This document shows, piece by piece, positions 10,729 through 19,192 of a stretch of DNA of 64,000 nt. Below the pieces are notes generated by a model. The model saw nothing but the letters and a program-made list of their open reading frames with translations, had not been told where the DNA came from and did not search any database. Position 1 is the stretch's first letter; each line of letters starts with the position of its first letter. Position numbers and translations under genes: made by a program. The DNA comes from Halichoerus grypus (Eukaryota; Chordata; Mammalia; Carnivora; Phocidae), in contig NC_135714.1 of assembly GCF_964656455.1 (NCBI RefSeq), positions 121,879,131 through 121,943,130 of the forward strand. Direction: 5' to 3'.

Positions 10729-11619
10729 ATGACTAGGAGGAGGAGCCCCCAAAATAGAAAAGACTCAGATATTATGACTTATGCTGCAGATTTACAAATG
10801 GATGCAGATATAACCAAGATGTCGGAGATGGAATTCAGGCTAGCAATTGTGAAGACAATGGCTAGAATGGAGAAATCAGTTAATGGCAACATAGAGTCTC
10901 TAAGGGCAGAAATAAAAGGGGAATTGGCAGAACTTAAAAATGCTATCAATGAGATCCAATCCAATCTAGATAATCTAACAGCTAGGGTAACTGAGGTAGA
11001 AGAGAGAATAAGCGACCTGGAAGACAATATAATAGATAAAAAGGGAAAAGAGGAGGCCAGGGAAAAAGAACTCAGAATCCATGAAAATAAAATCAGAGAA
11101 ATAAGTGACACCATGAAGCGTTCCAATGTCAGAATAATTGGAATCCCAGAGGGAGTGGAGAGAGAGAGAGGACTAGAAGATGTATTTGAGCAAATCGTAG
11201 CTGAGAACTTCCCTCATCTGGGGAATGAAACAAACATTCGAGTCCTAGAGGCAGAGAGGACCCCTCCCAAGATCAAGGAAAACAGGCCAACACCCCGGCA
11301 TGTAATAGTAAAACTTGCAAGTCTTAGAACCAAGGAAACCATCTTAAAGGCAGTTAGGGGGAAGAGATTCCTTACGTACAGAGGGAAGAACATCAGAATA
11401 ACGTCAGACCTATCCACAGAGACCTGGCAAGCCAGAAAGGCCTGGCAAGACATATTCAGGGTACTAAATGAGAAGAACATGCAGCCAAGAATACTTTATC
11501 CGGCAAGGCTGTCATTTAGAATGGATGGAGAGATGCAGAGCTTCCATGACTGGCAGAAACTGAAAGAATGTGTGACCACTAAGCCGGCCCTGCAAGAAAT
11601 ATTAAGGGGGGTTCTATAA
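10729..11619 (+). CDS. LINE-1 ORF1p, 296 aa, open
   Basis: This is the L1 RNA-binding protein. It forms trimers through a coiled coil, coats L1 RNA in cis and acts as a nucleic-acid chaperone during target-primed reverse transcription. The start is MTRRRSPQ. A heptad-rich coiled coil runs roughly from residue 40 to 125, with many E/K and regular I/L. The RRM begins near NVRIIGIPEG at about 132-141. The C-terminal domain has TWQARKAWQ, ILYPARLSF and KPALQEILRGVL at the end. No internal stop is present. It differs from the inner L1's ORF1 throughout the N-terminal half, so the two belong to separate lineages. The ORF2 start follows after 78 bases. Confidence 0.93.
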   Translation: MTRRRSPQNRKDSDIMTYAADLQMDADITKMSEMEFRLAIVKTMARMEKSVNGNIESLRAEIKGELAELKNAINEIQSNLDNLTARVTEVEERISDLEDNIIDKKGKEEAREKELRIHENKIREISDTMKRSNVRIIGIPEGVERERGLEDVFEQIVAENFPHLGNETNIRVLEAERTPPKIKENRPTPRHVIVKLASLRTKETILKAVRGKRFLTYRGKNIRITSDLSTETWQARKAWQDIFRVLNEKNMQPRILYPARLSFRMDGEMQSFHDWQKLKECVTTKPALQEILRGVL

Positions 11620-11697
11620 AAGGAGAAAGACCCCAAGAGTGATATACAACAGGAATTTACAGGGACAATCTATAAAAACAACACCTTCACAGGCAAC

Positions 11698-11996
11698 ATG
11701 ATGACAATTAATTCATATCTTTCAATAATCACTCTTAACGTGAATGGCCTAAATGCTCCCATAAAACGGCACAGAGTTGCAGATTGGATAAAAAGACAGG
11801 ACCCATCCATATGCTGTCTACAAGAGACTCATTTTGAACCTAAAGATACATTCAGACTGAAAGTGAAGGGATGGAGATCCATCTTCCATGCCAGCGGACC
11901 TCAAAAGAAAGCTGGGGTAGCAATTCTTATATCAGACAAATTAGATTTTAAATTAAGTCTGTAATAAGAGACACAGAAGGACATTATATCATTCTT
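11698..11996 (+). pseudogene. LINE-1 ORF2, 5' piece (endonuclease N-terminus)
   Basis: It encodes the beginning of the apurinic-like endonuclease of ORF2p: [14 protein letters not shown] with the metal-binding Asn, CCLQETHF with the catalytic Glu, and [16 protein letters not shown]. After DFK a one-base loss shifts the frame, giving LSL and a stop at about 11962. The intact frame would have read on as SVIRDTEGHYIIL. The reading is cut at 11996 by the inner L1 and resumes at 19193. This is a dead gene. Confidence 0.92.
11981..11996. repeat. Target-site duplication of inner L1, left copy
   Basis: ACATTATATCATTCTT occurs here and at 19177-19192. It is identical over 16 bases. Removing the inner L1 and one copy restores the outer ORF2 sequence GHYIILKGS in this region, apart from the earlier frameshift. 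Confidence 0.95.
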
Positions 11997-12026
11997 TTTT
12001 TTTTTTTTTTGATTTGCTATCTGATT

Positions 12027-12058
<32 letters not shown>

Positions 12059-12072
12059 TAATTTTTTTTATT
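11997..12072 (-). other. L1 tail with candidate 3' transduction
   Basis: In L1 sense the first AATAAA (plus strand 12067-12072) is followed by an A-rich stretch with single T interruptions. A second AATAAA lies at 12030-12035. The short non-A segment AATCAGATAGCAAATC (12011-12026) comes next, and a second pure A-run (11997-12010) abuts the duplication. A non-A segment ending about 19 bases after an AATAAA is the pattern of read-through polyadenylation in the source locus. Confidence 0.6.
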
Positions 12073-12517
12073 GTTATGTTAATCCCCATACATTACATCA
12101 TTAGTTTTAGATATAGTGTTCCATGATTCATTGTTTGTGCATAACACCCAGTGCTCCATGCAGAACGTGCCCTCCTCAATACCCATCACCAGGCTAACCC
12201 ATCCTCCCAACCCCCTCCCCTCTAGAACCCTCAGTTTGTTTTTCAGAGTCCATTGTCTCTCATGGTTCTTCTCCCCCTCCGATTTCCCCCCCTTCATTCT
12301 TCCCCTCCTGCTACATTCTTCTTCTTCTTTTCTTTCTTAACATATATTGCATTATTTGTTTCAGAGGTACAGATCTGAGATTCAACAGTCCTGCACAATT
12401 CACAGCGCTTACCAGAACACATACCCTCCCCAGTGTCCATCACCCAGTCACCCCATCCCTCCCACCCCACCCCCCATTCCAGCAACCCTCAGTTTGTTTC
12501 CTGAGATTAAGAATTCC
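12027..12517 (-). other. 3' UTR of inner L1
   Basis: On the plus strand it is pyrimidine-rich, and on the L1 strand purine-rich with G-runs (complement of 12200-12222 and 12285-12306). G-rich polypurine tracts are a conserved L1 3' UTR feature thought to form quadruplexes. It has the carnivore L1 ending GTAATGTATGGGGATTAACA before the AATAAA. Confidence 0.85.
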
Positions 12518-15500
12518 TCATATCAGTGAGGTCATATGATACATGTCTTTCTCTGTTTGACTTATTTCGCTCAGCATAATACCCTCCAGTTCCATCCACG
12601 TCGTTGCAAATGGCAAGATCTTATTCCTTTTGATGGCTGCATAATATTCCATTGTATATATATACCACATCTTCTTTATCCATTCATCTGTTGATGGACA
12701 TCTCGGCTCTTTCCACAGTTTGGCTATTGTGGACATTGCTGCTATAAACATCGGGGTGCACGTAGCCTTTCGAGTCCCTACTTTTGTATCTTTGGGGTAA
12801 ATACCCAGTAGTGCAATTGCTGGATCATATGGTAGCTCTATTTTCAACTTTTTGAGGAACCTCCATACTGTTTTCCAGAGTGGCTGCACCAGCTTGCATT
12901 CCCACCAACAGTGTAGGAGGGTTCCCCTTTCTCCGCATCCCCGCCAACATCTGTCATTTCCTGACTTGTTAATTTTAGCCATTCTGACTGGTGTGAGGTG
13001 GTATCTCATTGAGGTTTTGATTTGGATTTCCCTGATGCCGAGCGATATTGAACACTTTTTCATGTGTCTGTTGGCCATTTGGATGTCTTCTTTGCAGAAA
13101 TGTCTGTTCATGTCTTCTGCCCATTTCTTGATTGGATTCTTTGTTCTTTGGGTGTTGAGTTTGATGAGTTCTTTATAGATTTTGGATACTAGCCCTTTAT
13201 CTGATATGTCATTTGCAAATATCTTCTCCCATTCTGTCAGTTGTCTTTTGGTTTTGTTGACTGTTTCCTTTGCTTTGCAAAAGCTTTTTATCTTGATGAA
13301 GTCCCAATAGTTCATTTTTGCCCTTGCTTCCCTTGCCTTTGGCGATGTTTCTAGGAAGAAGTTGCTGCGGCTGAGGTCGAAGAGGTTGCTGCCTGTGTTC
13401 TCCTTTAGGATTTTGATGGACTCCTGTCTCACATTGAGGTCTTTCAACCATTTGGAGTCTATTTTTGTGTGTGGTGTAAGGAAATGGTCCAGTTTCATTC
13501 TTCTGCATGTGGCTGTCCAATTTTCCCAACACCATTTGTTGAAGAGACTGTCTTTTTTCCATTGGACATTCTTTCCTGCTTTGTCAAAGATTAGTTGACC
13601 ATAGAGTTGAGGGTCCATTTCTGGGCTCTCTATTCTGTTCCATTGATCTATGTGTCTGTTTTTGTGCCAGTACCATACTGTCTTGATGATGACAGCTTTG
13701 TAGTAGAGCTGGAAGTCTGGAATTGTGATGCCGCCAGCTTTGCTTTTCTTTTTCAACATTCCTCTGGCTATGCGGGGTCTTTTCTGGTTCCATACAAATT
13801 TGAGGATTATTTGTTCCATTTCTTTGAAGAAAGTGGATGGTATTTTGATGGGGATTGCATTGAATGTGTAGATTGCTCTAGGTAGGATTGACATCTTCAC
13901 AATATTTGTTCTTCCAATCCATGAGCATGGAACGTTTTTCCATTTCTTTGTGTCTTCCTCAATTTCTTTCATGAGTATTTTATAGTTTTCTGAGTACAGA
14001 TCCTTTGCCTCTTTGGTTAGATTTATTCCTAGGTATCTTATGGTTTTGGGTGCAATTGTAAATGGGATCGACTCCTTAATTTCTCTTTCTTCTGACTTGT
14101 TGTTGGTGTATAGGAATGCCACTGACTTCTGTGCATTGATTTTATATCCTGCCACTTGACTGAATTCCTGTATGAGTTCTAGCAGTTTTGGGGTGGAGTC
14201 TTTGGGATTTTCCACATAAAGTATCATATCATCTGCAAAGAGTGAGAGTTTGACTTCTTCTTTGCCAATTTGGATGCCTTTGATTTCTTTTTGTTGTCTG
14301 ATTGCTGTGGCTAGGACTTCCAATACTATGTTGAATAGCAGTGGTGATAGTGGACATCCCTGCCGCGTTCCTGACCTTAGGGGGAAAGCTCTCAGTTTTT
14401 CCCCATTGAGAATGATATTCGCTGTAGGTTTTTCATAGATGGCTTTTATGATATTGAGGTATGTACCCTCTATCCCTATACTCTGAAGAGTTTTGATCAA
14501 GAAAGGATGCTGTACTTTGTCAAATGCTTTTTCTGCATCTATTGAGAGGATCATGTGATTCTTGTTTTTTCTTTTGTTAATGTATTGTATCACGTTGATT
14601 GATTTGCGGATGTTGAACCAAACTTGCAGCCCTGGGATAAATCCGACTTGGTCGTGGTGAATAATCCTTTTAATGTACTGTTGGATCCTATTGGCTAGTA
14701 TTTTGGTGAGAATTTTTGCATCCATGTTCATCAGGGATATTGGTCTGTAATTCTCCTTTTTGATGGGGTCTTTGTCTGGTTTTGGGATCAAGGTAATGCT
14801 GGCCTCATAAAATGAGTTTGGAAGTTTTCCTTCCATTTCTATTTTTTGGAACAGTTTCAGAAGGATAGGTATTAATTCTTCTTGAAATGTTTGGTAGAAT
14901 TCCCCTGGGAAGCCATATGGCCCTGGGCTTTTGTGTTTTGGGAGATTTTTGATGACTGCTTCTATTTCCTTAGTGGTTATAGATCTGTTCAGGTGTTCTA
15001 TTTCTTCCTGGTTCAGTTTTGGTAGTTGATACATCTCTAGGAATGCGTCCATTACTTCCAGGTTATCTAATTTGTTGGCATAGAGTTGCTCATAATATGT
15101 TCTTATAATTGTTTGTATTTCTTTGGTGTTGGTTGTGATTTCTCCTCTTTCATTCATGATTTTGTTGATTTGGGTCATTTCTCTTTTCTTTTTGATAAGT
15201 CTGGCCAGGGGCTTATCAATCTTGTTAATTCTTTCAAAGAACCAGCTCCTAGTTTCGTTGATCTGTTCTACTGTTCTTTTGGTTTCTATTTCATTGATTT
15301 CTGCTCTGATCTTTATTATTTCTCTTCTCCTGCTGGGTTTAGGCTTTATTTGCTGTTCTTTCTCCAGCTCCTTTAGGTGTAGGGTTAGGTTGTGTACTTG
15401 AGACCTTTCTTGTTTCTTGAGAAAGGCTTGTATTGCTATATACTTTCCTCTTAGGACTGCCTTTGCTGTATCCCAAAGATTTTGAATAGTTGTGTTTTCA

Positions 15501-16333
15501 TTTTCATTGGTTTCCATGAATTTTTTTAATTCTTCTTTAATTTCCTGGTTGACCCATTCATTCTTCAGTAGGATGCTCTTTAGCCTCCATGTATTTGAGT
15601 TCTTTCCGACTTTCCTCTTGTGATTGAGTTCTAGTTTCAAAGCATTGTGGTCTGAAAATAGGCAGGGGATGATCCCAATCTTCTGGTACCGGTTGAGACC
15701 TGATTTATGACCTAGGATGTGATCTATTCTGGAGAATGTTCCATGGGCACTAGAGAAGAATGTGTATTCCGTTGCTTTGGGATGGAATGTTCTGAATATG
15801 TCTGTGAAGTCCATTTGGTCCAGTGTGTCATTTAAAGTCTTTATTTCCGTGTTGATCTTTTGCTTAGACGATCTGTCCATTTCAGTGAGGGGGGTGTTAA
15901 AGTCCCCCACTATTATTGTATTGTTGTCGATGTGTTTCTTTGCTTTTGTTATTAATTGCCTTATATAATTGGCTGCTCCCATGTTAGGAGCATAGATATT
16001 TACAATTGTTAGATCTTCTTGTTGGATAGACCCTTTAAGTATGATATAGTGTCCTTCCTCATCTCTTATTACAGTCTTTGGTTTAAAATCTAATTTGTCT
16101 GATATAAGGATTGCCACCCCAGCTTTCTTTTGGTGTCCATTAGCATGGTAAATGGTTTTCCACCCCCTCACTTTCAATCTGGGGGTGTCTTTGGGTCTAA
16201 AATGAGTCTCTTGCAGACAGCATATCGATGGGTCTTGTTTTTTAATCCAATCTGATAGCCTGTGTCTTTTGATTGGGGCATTTAGCCCATTTACATTCAG
16301 GGTAACTATTGAAAGATAGGAGTTCAGTGCCAT
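12518..16333 (-). CDS. LINE-1 ORF2p, 1271 aa, intact endonuclease/reverse transcriptase
   Basis: ORF2p nicks genomic DNA at T-rich sites and reverse transcribes L1 RNA from the nick. The length is close to the human protein (1275 aa). Endonuclease (1 to about 238): Asn13 in LNVNGLN, Glu42 in QETHF, Asp144/Asn146 in GDFNTP, Asp204 in RIDHILG and Asp228/His229 in FSDHNAL are all present, each one residue before the human position. The reverse transcriptase (about 490-770) has [24 protein letters not shown] and the catalytic FADDM with Asp701/Asp702. The C-terminal CCHC motif is Cys1129, Cys1133, His1141, Cys1146 ([18 protein letters not shown]). The start [10 protein letters not shown] lies 81 bases after the ORF1 stop. 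One small oddity is Tyr rather than Asp in SPGPYGF, where the outer L1 copy has SPGPDGF. The effect is unknown. Confidence 0.97.
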   Translation of the reverse strand: MALNSYLSIVTLNVNGLNAPIKRHRLSDWIKKQDPSICCLQETHFRPKDTPRLKVRGWKTIYHANGHQKKAGVAILISDKLDFKPKTVIRDEEGHYIILKGSIQQEDLTIVNIYAPNMGAANYIRQLITKAKKHIDNNTIIVGDFNTPLTEMDRSSKQKINTEIKTLNDTLDQMDFTDIFRTFHPKATEYTFFSSAHGTFSRIDHILGHKSGLNRYQKIGIIPCLFSDHNALKLELNHKRKVGKNSNTWRLKSILLKNEWVNQEIKEELKKFMETNENENTTIQNLWDTAKAVLRGKYIAIQAFLKKQERSQVHNLTLHLKELEKEQQIKPKPSRRREIIKIRAEINEIETKRTVEQINETRSWFFERINKIDKPLARLIKKKREMTQINKIMNERGEITTNTKEIQTIIRTYYEQLYANKLDNLEVMDAFLEMYQLPKLNQEEIEHLNRSITTKEIEAVIKNLPKHKSPGPYGFPGEFYQTFQEELIPILLKLFQKIEMEGKLPNSFYEASITLIPKPDKDPIKKENYRPISLMNMDAKILTKILANRIQQYIKRIIHHDQVGFIPGLQVWFNIRKSINVIQYINKRKNKNHMILSIDAEKAFDKVQHPFLIKTLQSIGIEGTYLNIIKAIYEKPTANIILNGEKLRAFPLRSGTRQGCPLSPLLFNIVLEVLATAIRQQKEIKGIQIGKEEVKLSLFADDMILYVENPKDSTPKLLELIQEFSQVAGYKINAQKSVAFLYTNNKSEEREIKESIPFTIAPKTIRYLGINLTKEAKDLYSENYKILMKEIEEDTKKWKNVPCSWIGRTNIVKMSILPRAIYTFNAIPIKIPSTFFKEMEQIILKFVWNQKRPRIARGMLKKKSKAGGITIPDFQLYYKAVIIKTVWYWHKNRHIDQWNRIESPEMDPQLYGQLIFDKAGKNVQWKKDSLFNKWCWENWTATCRRMKLDHFLTPHTKIDSKWLKDLNVRQESIKILKENTGSNLFDLSRSNFFLETSPKAREARAKMNYWDFIKIKSFCKAKETVNKTKRQLTEWEKIFANDISDKGLVSKIYKELIKLNTQRTKNPIKKWAEDMNRHFCKEDIQMANRHMKKCSISLGIREIQIKTSMRYHLTPVRMAKINKSGNDRCWRGCGERGTLLHCWWECKLVQPLWKTVWRFLKKLKIELPYDPAIALLGIYPKDTKVGTRKATCTPMFIAAMSTIAKLWKEPRCPSTDEWIKKMWYIYTMEYYAAIKRNKILPFATTWMELEGIMLSEISQTEKDMYHMTSLI

Positions 16334-16414
16334 TGTATTGCCTGTAAAGTGACTGTTACTGTATATTGTTTGTGTTCCTTTCTGGTCTATGTTGCTTTTA
16401 GGCTCTCTCTTTGC

Positions 16415-17311
16415 TTAGAGGACCCCTTTCAATATTTGTTGTAGGGCTGGTTTCGTGTTTGCAAATTCCTTTAGTTTTTGTTTGTCCTGGAAGCTTTTTA
16501 TCTCTCCTTCAATTTTCAATGACAGCCTAGCTGGATATAGTATTCTTGGCTGCATATTTTTCTCATTTAGTGCTCTGAATATGTCCTGCCAGTCCTTTCT
16601 GGCCTGCCAGGTCTCTGTGGATAAGTCTGTTGCCAATCTAATGTTTCTACCATTGTAGGTTACATATCTCTTCTCCCGAGCTGCTTTCAGGATTTTCTCT
16701 TTGTCTCTGAGACTCGTAAGTTTTACTATTAGATGTCGGGGTGTTGACCTATTTTTATTGATTTTGAGAGGGGTTCTCTGTGCTTCCTGGATTTTGATGC
16801 CTGTTTCCTTCCCCAAATTAGGGAAGTTCTCTGTTATAATTTGCTCCATTATACCTTCTGCACCTCTCTCTCTTTCTTCTTCTTCTGGGATCCCAATTAT
16901 TCTAATGTTGTTTCGTCTTATGGTATCGTTTATCTCTCGAATTCTGCCCTCGTGATCCAGTAGTTGTTTATCTCTCTTTTTCTCAGCTTCTTTATTTTCC
17001 ATCATTTGGTCTTCTATCTCACTGATTCTTTCTTCTGCCTCATTTATCCTAGCAGTTAGCGCCCCCATATTTGATTGCACCTCATTGATAGCCTTTTTGA
17101 TTTCTACTTGGTTAGATTTTAGTTCTTTTACTTCTCCAGAAAGGGTTTCTCTAATAACTTCCATGTTTTTTTCAAGCCCAGCTAGTATCTTTAAAGTGAT
17201 GATTCTGAACTCTAGATCTGACATCGTACTAATGTCCGTATTGAGTAGGTCCCTGGCAGTCGGTACTACCTCTTGTTCTTTTTGTTGAGGTGATTTTTTC
17301 CGTCTTGTCAT
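16415..17311 (-). CDS. LINE-1 ORF1p, 298 aa, intact
   Basis: This is the RNA-binding trimeric chaperone of the same L1. The basic N-terminus is MTRRKKSPQQKEQ. A long coiled coil (about 45-128) contains MGALTARINEAEERISEIED. The RRM starts at NNIRIIGIPEEEERERG (134-150). The C-terminal domain holds STETWQARKDWQDIFRALN, ILYPARLSLKIEGEIKSF and the end KPALQQILKGVL. It is shorter than human ORF1p (338 aa), mainly in the N-terminal region. It has no stops or frameshifts. It is expressed from the bicistronic L1 RNA driven by the 5' UTR. Confidence 0.95.
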   Translation of the reverse strand: MTRRKKSPQQKEQEVVPTARDLLNTDISTMSDLEFRIITLKILAGLEKNMEVIRETLSGEVKELKSNQVEIKKAINEVQSNMGALTARINEAEERISEIEDQMMENKEAEKKRDKQLLDHEGRIREINDTIRRNNIRIIGIPEEEERERGAEGIMEQIITENFPNLGKETGIKIQEAQRTPLKINKNRSTPRHLIVKLTSLRDKEKILKAAREKRYVTYNGRNIRLATDLSTETWQARKDWQDIFRALNEKNMQPRILYPARLSLKIEGEIKSFQDKQKLKEFANTKPALQQILKGVL

Positions 17312-19176
17312 TTTGTGCAGAGGAGAATAGATTAATGAGAGAACAAAATGCTAGCAGGGTAACAACGTCCCCAGAAAATATACTCTAAACAAATCAGAAA
17401 AGACCTGAAGCAGTGGGAAAAGAAAGGGAAAGAGAGAAAAAAGAAAAGGAAAGAAAAAAAGAAAAAAGAAAAAGATAAAGATAAAAACAAACAAAAGCAG
17501 AACAAAACAAAACAAAACAAAAACAGAATGTGATCAAATATGATCAGGCTGGATTATAGATCAGTGCCACACACTAGATTTTGGGTGTATTTTGGTCTGT
17601 TAAAAGAAAGTCCCTCCCAAAATTTTAAAGAAAGAAAAACTTATATATGTACAAAAATAAGGGTTGATATGATGAAGGGATGGAATATGACTGTAAAGAT
17701 GGAAATTATAAAAAATTTTAAAAAAGGATTTGATAAGTTGTTTGAAAAAAGAAAGAAGAGGATTAAAAAAAAAAAAGAAAGAAAAAAGGGGGAGAATGTG
17801 ATCAGGCAGGGGAGTAGAAAAAAACCATACACTAGAGATTTAGAGTATATTTTGATCTATTAGAAGAAACTATCTCAAGATTTTAAAGAGAGAACAACTT
17901 ATATATATATGCCAAAAATACGGGTAACTACTATGAAGGGATAGAATATGACTTTAAAAATGAAAAATAAAAATGTTTTTTTTTAAAAAAGGGATTGATA
18001 AGATGTTGGTTGAAAAAGGGAAAAAGAAAAATTCAAAAAAAAAGAAAAAAGGAAAAAAGAAAAAAAGACAGTTAAAAAAAAATAATTAACTTTGAAAGAC
18101 TAAAGAATCATGGTAAAAAAGCCATGAATTCTATGTGCAGTGTTCCCCTAGCGCTGGAGTTCTGCCGTTCTCACTGATCGGTAAACTTGGTCTTGGCTGG
18201 CTGTTCTCGCTGATCTTCTGGGGGAGGGGCCTGTTGCCGTGGTTCCCAAATGTCTTTGCCGGAGGCAAAATTGCCCCGCCCTTGCCGGTCCGGGCTAAGT
18301 AATCTGCTCGGGTTTGCTCTCTGGAGCTTTTGTTCCCTGCAAGCTCTCCGTACAGCTATGGAGGCGGAGAGGGAAAATGGCGGCCTCCCAGTCTCCGCCC
18401 CGGCGGAGCCGAGAACTCGGGGTCCCGCTCCTCAGCGAGCCCCCAGAGAAAAGCCGTCAGTCACTCCCGTCTCCCCGGTCTCCGGCCACACTCCGCGCTC
18501 ACCCGGCCTGTGACCGCGCCTTTCTATCTGGCACCCGACCCCGGGTGGAGTCTCCAAACCCAGCAGATCCCCGCGGTGCGCTCCCGCACCTCTCCTCCCG
18601 GGGGAAGAAGGTGAGTCTCCCCGGATCTGCCGCTTGTTGGGTCCCTGCTGGAGGAGCAGTGGCCCGACTGTCCCACGGATCACGGTTTATGGCAACCCCG
18701 AGCTGAGAGCCCGCGCCTGGGCTCCGTCTCTGCAGCCGGCTTCCCTGCTCCGATACCTGGGAGCTCTGCCGCACTCAGGCACCCCCGGTCTTTCTGTGAC
18801 CCCGAGGGTCCTGAGAGCACACTGTCCCGCGAGGGTTCCACCCCCCACTTCGCCACCAGAGTGACGTCCCTCAGCGGAGCAGACTTCTAAAAGTTCCGAT
18901 TTTGTGCTCCGTGGCTCTATCACTTGCCAGAAGCGGCCGACGGAGGTCCCTCCCCCGCCGTCTATCCTCCCGAATATCGCCTCGGATTCACTTCTCCGCA
19001 CGTCCTACCTTCCAGAAAGTGGTCGCTTTTCTGTTCAGAGAGTTGTTGCTCTTCTTTTCTTTGATCTCCTGTTGAGTTTGTAGGTGTTCAGAATGGTTTG
19101 ATCCCTATCCAGCTGAATTCCTGAGAGGAGACGAAATCCAGGTCTCCTACTCCTCCGCCATCTTGCTCCGCCCTCC
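17312..19176 (-). promoter_or_regulatory. 5' UTR and internal promoter of inner L1 (CpG-rich)
   Basis: This long 1865-base 5' UTR is transcribed on the minus strand. A CpG-island-like block covers about 18150-19170. At the extreme 5' end the YY1 core AAGATGGC reads on the minus strand at 19157-19164, as in other L1 promoters. ORF1-proximal sequence from 17330 to 18110 is AT-rich and contains a tandem duplication. It is about twice as long as the 5' UTR of the outer L1 and shares only the GATGGCGG-type start by eye. The overlapping open frames at 18250-18864 are composition artefacts. Confidence 0.85.
17527..18060. repeat. Tandem duplication (about 267 bp, two copies) in L1 leader
   Basis: Unit 1 begins GAATGTGATCA at 17527 and unit 2 begins GAATGTGATCAGG at 17794. 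Shared landmarks in order are CACTAGA(T/G), TATTTTG(G/A)TCT(G/A)TTA, AACTTATATAT, ATGAAGGGAT(G)GAATATGACT and GATTGATAAG(A/T)TG, followed by A-rich runs. The copies are diverged, mostly in the homopurine runs. Confidence 0.75.
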
Positions 19177-19192
19177 ACATTATATCATTCTT
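19177..19192. repeat. Target-site duplication of inner L1, right copy
   Basis: ACATTATATCATTCTT is identical to 11981-11996. It directly follows the 5' end of the inner L1. Confidence 0.95.

Larger units (their letters stand above)
11997..19176 (-). mobile_element. Inner full-length LINE-1 with intact ORF1 and ORF2
   Basis: This is a 7180-bp L1 on the minus strand. In sense order it has a 5' end GGAGGGCGGAGCAAGATGGC at 19176, a long CpG-rich 5' UTR, a duplicated AT-rich segment, ORF1, an 81-base spacer, ORF2, a 3' UTR and an A-rich tail. A perfect 16-bp target-site duplication flanks it. Both reading frames are uninterrupted, the 3' end is almost identical to the truncated copy at 1391-2262, and the duplication has not decayed. 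All three point to a young element that may be retrotransposition-competent. Competence itself is inferred. Confidence 0.96.

Noticed and set aside
9930..10752. Antisense open frames of 211, 167 and 111 aa
   Set aside because: They are antisense to the 5' UTR of the outer L1. No domain is visible and the frames overlap each other.
12852..17288. Many plus-strand open frames opposite the inner L1 genes
   Set aside because: They are shadows of ORF2 and ORF1 on the other strand.
18250..19001. Several overlapping open frames of 76-130 aa on both strands in GC-rich DNA
   Set aside because: They lie in the CpG-rich 5' UTR of the inner L1, on both strands at once, without family motifs. Low stop frequency follows from base composition.
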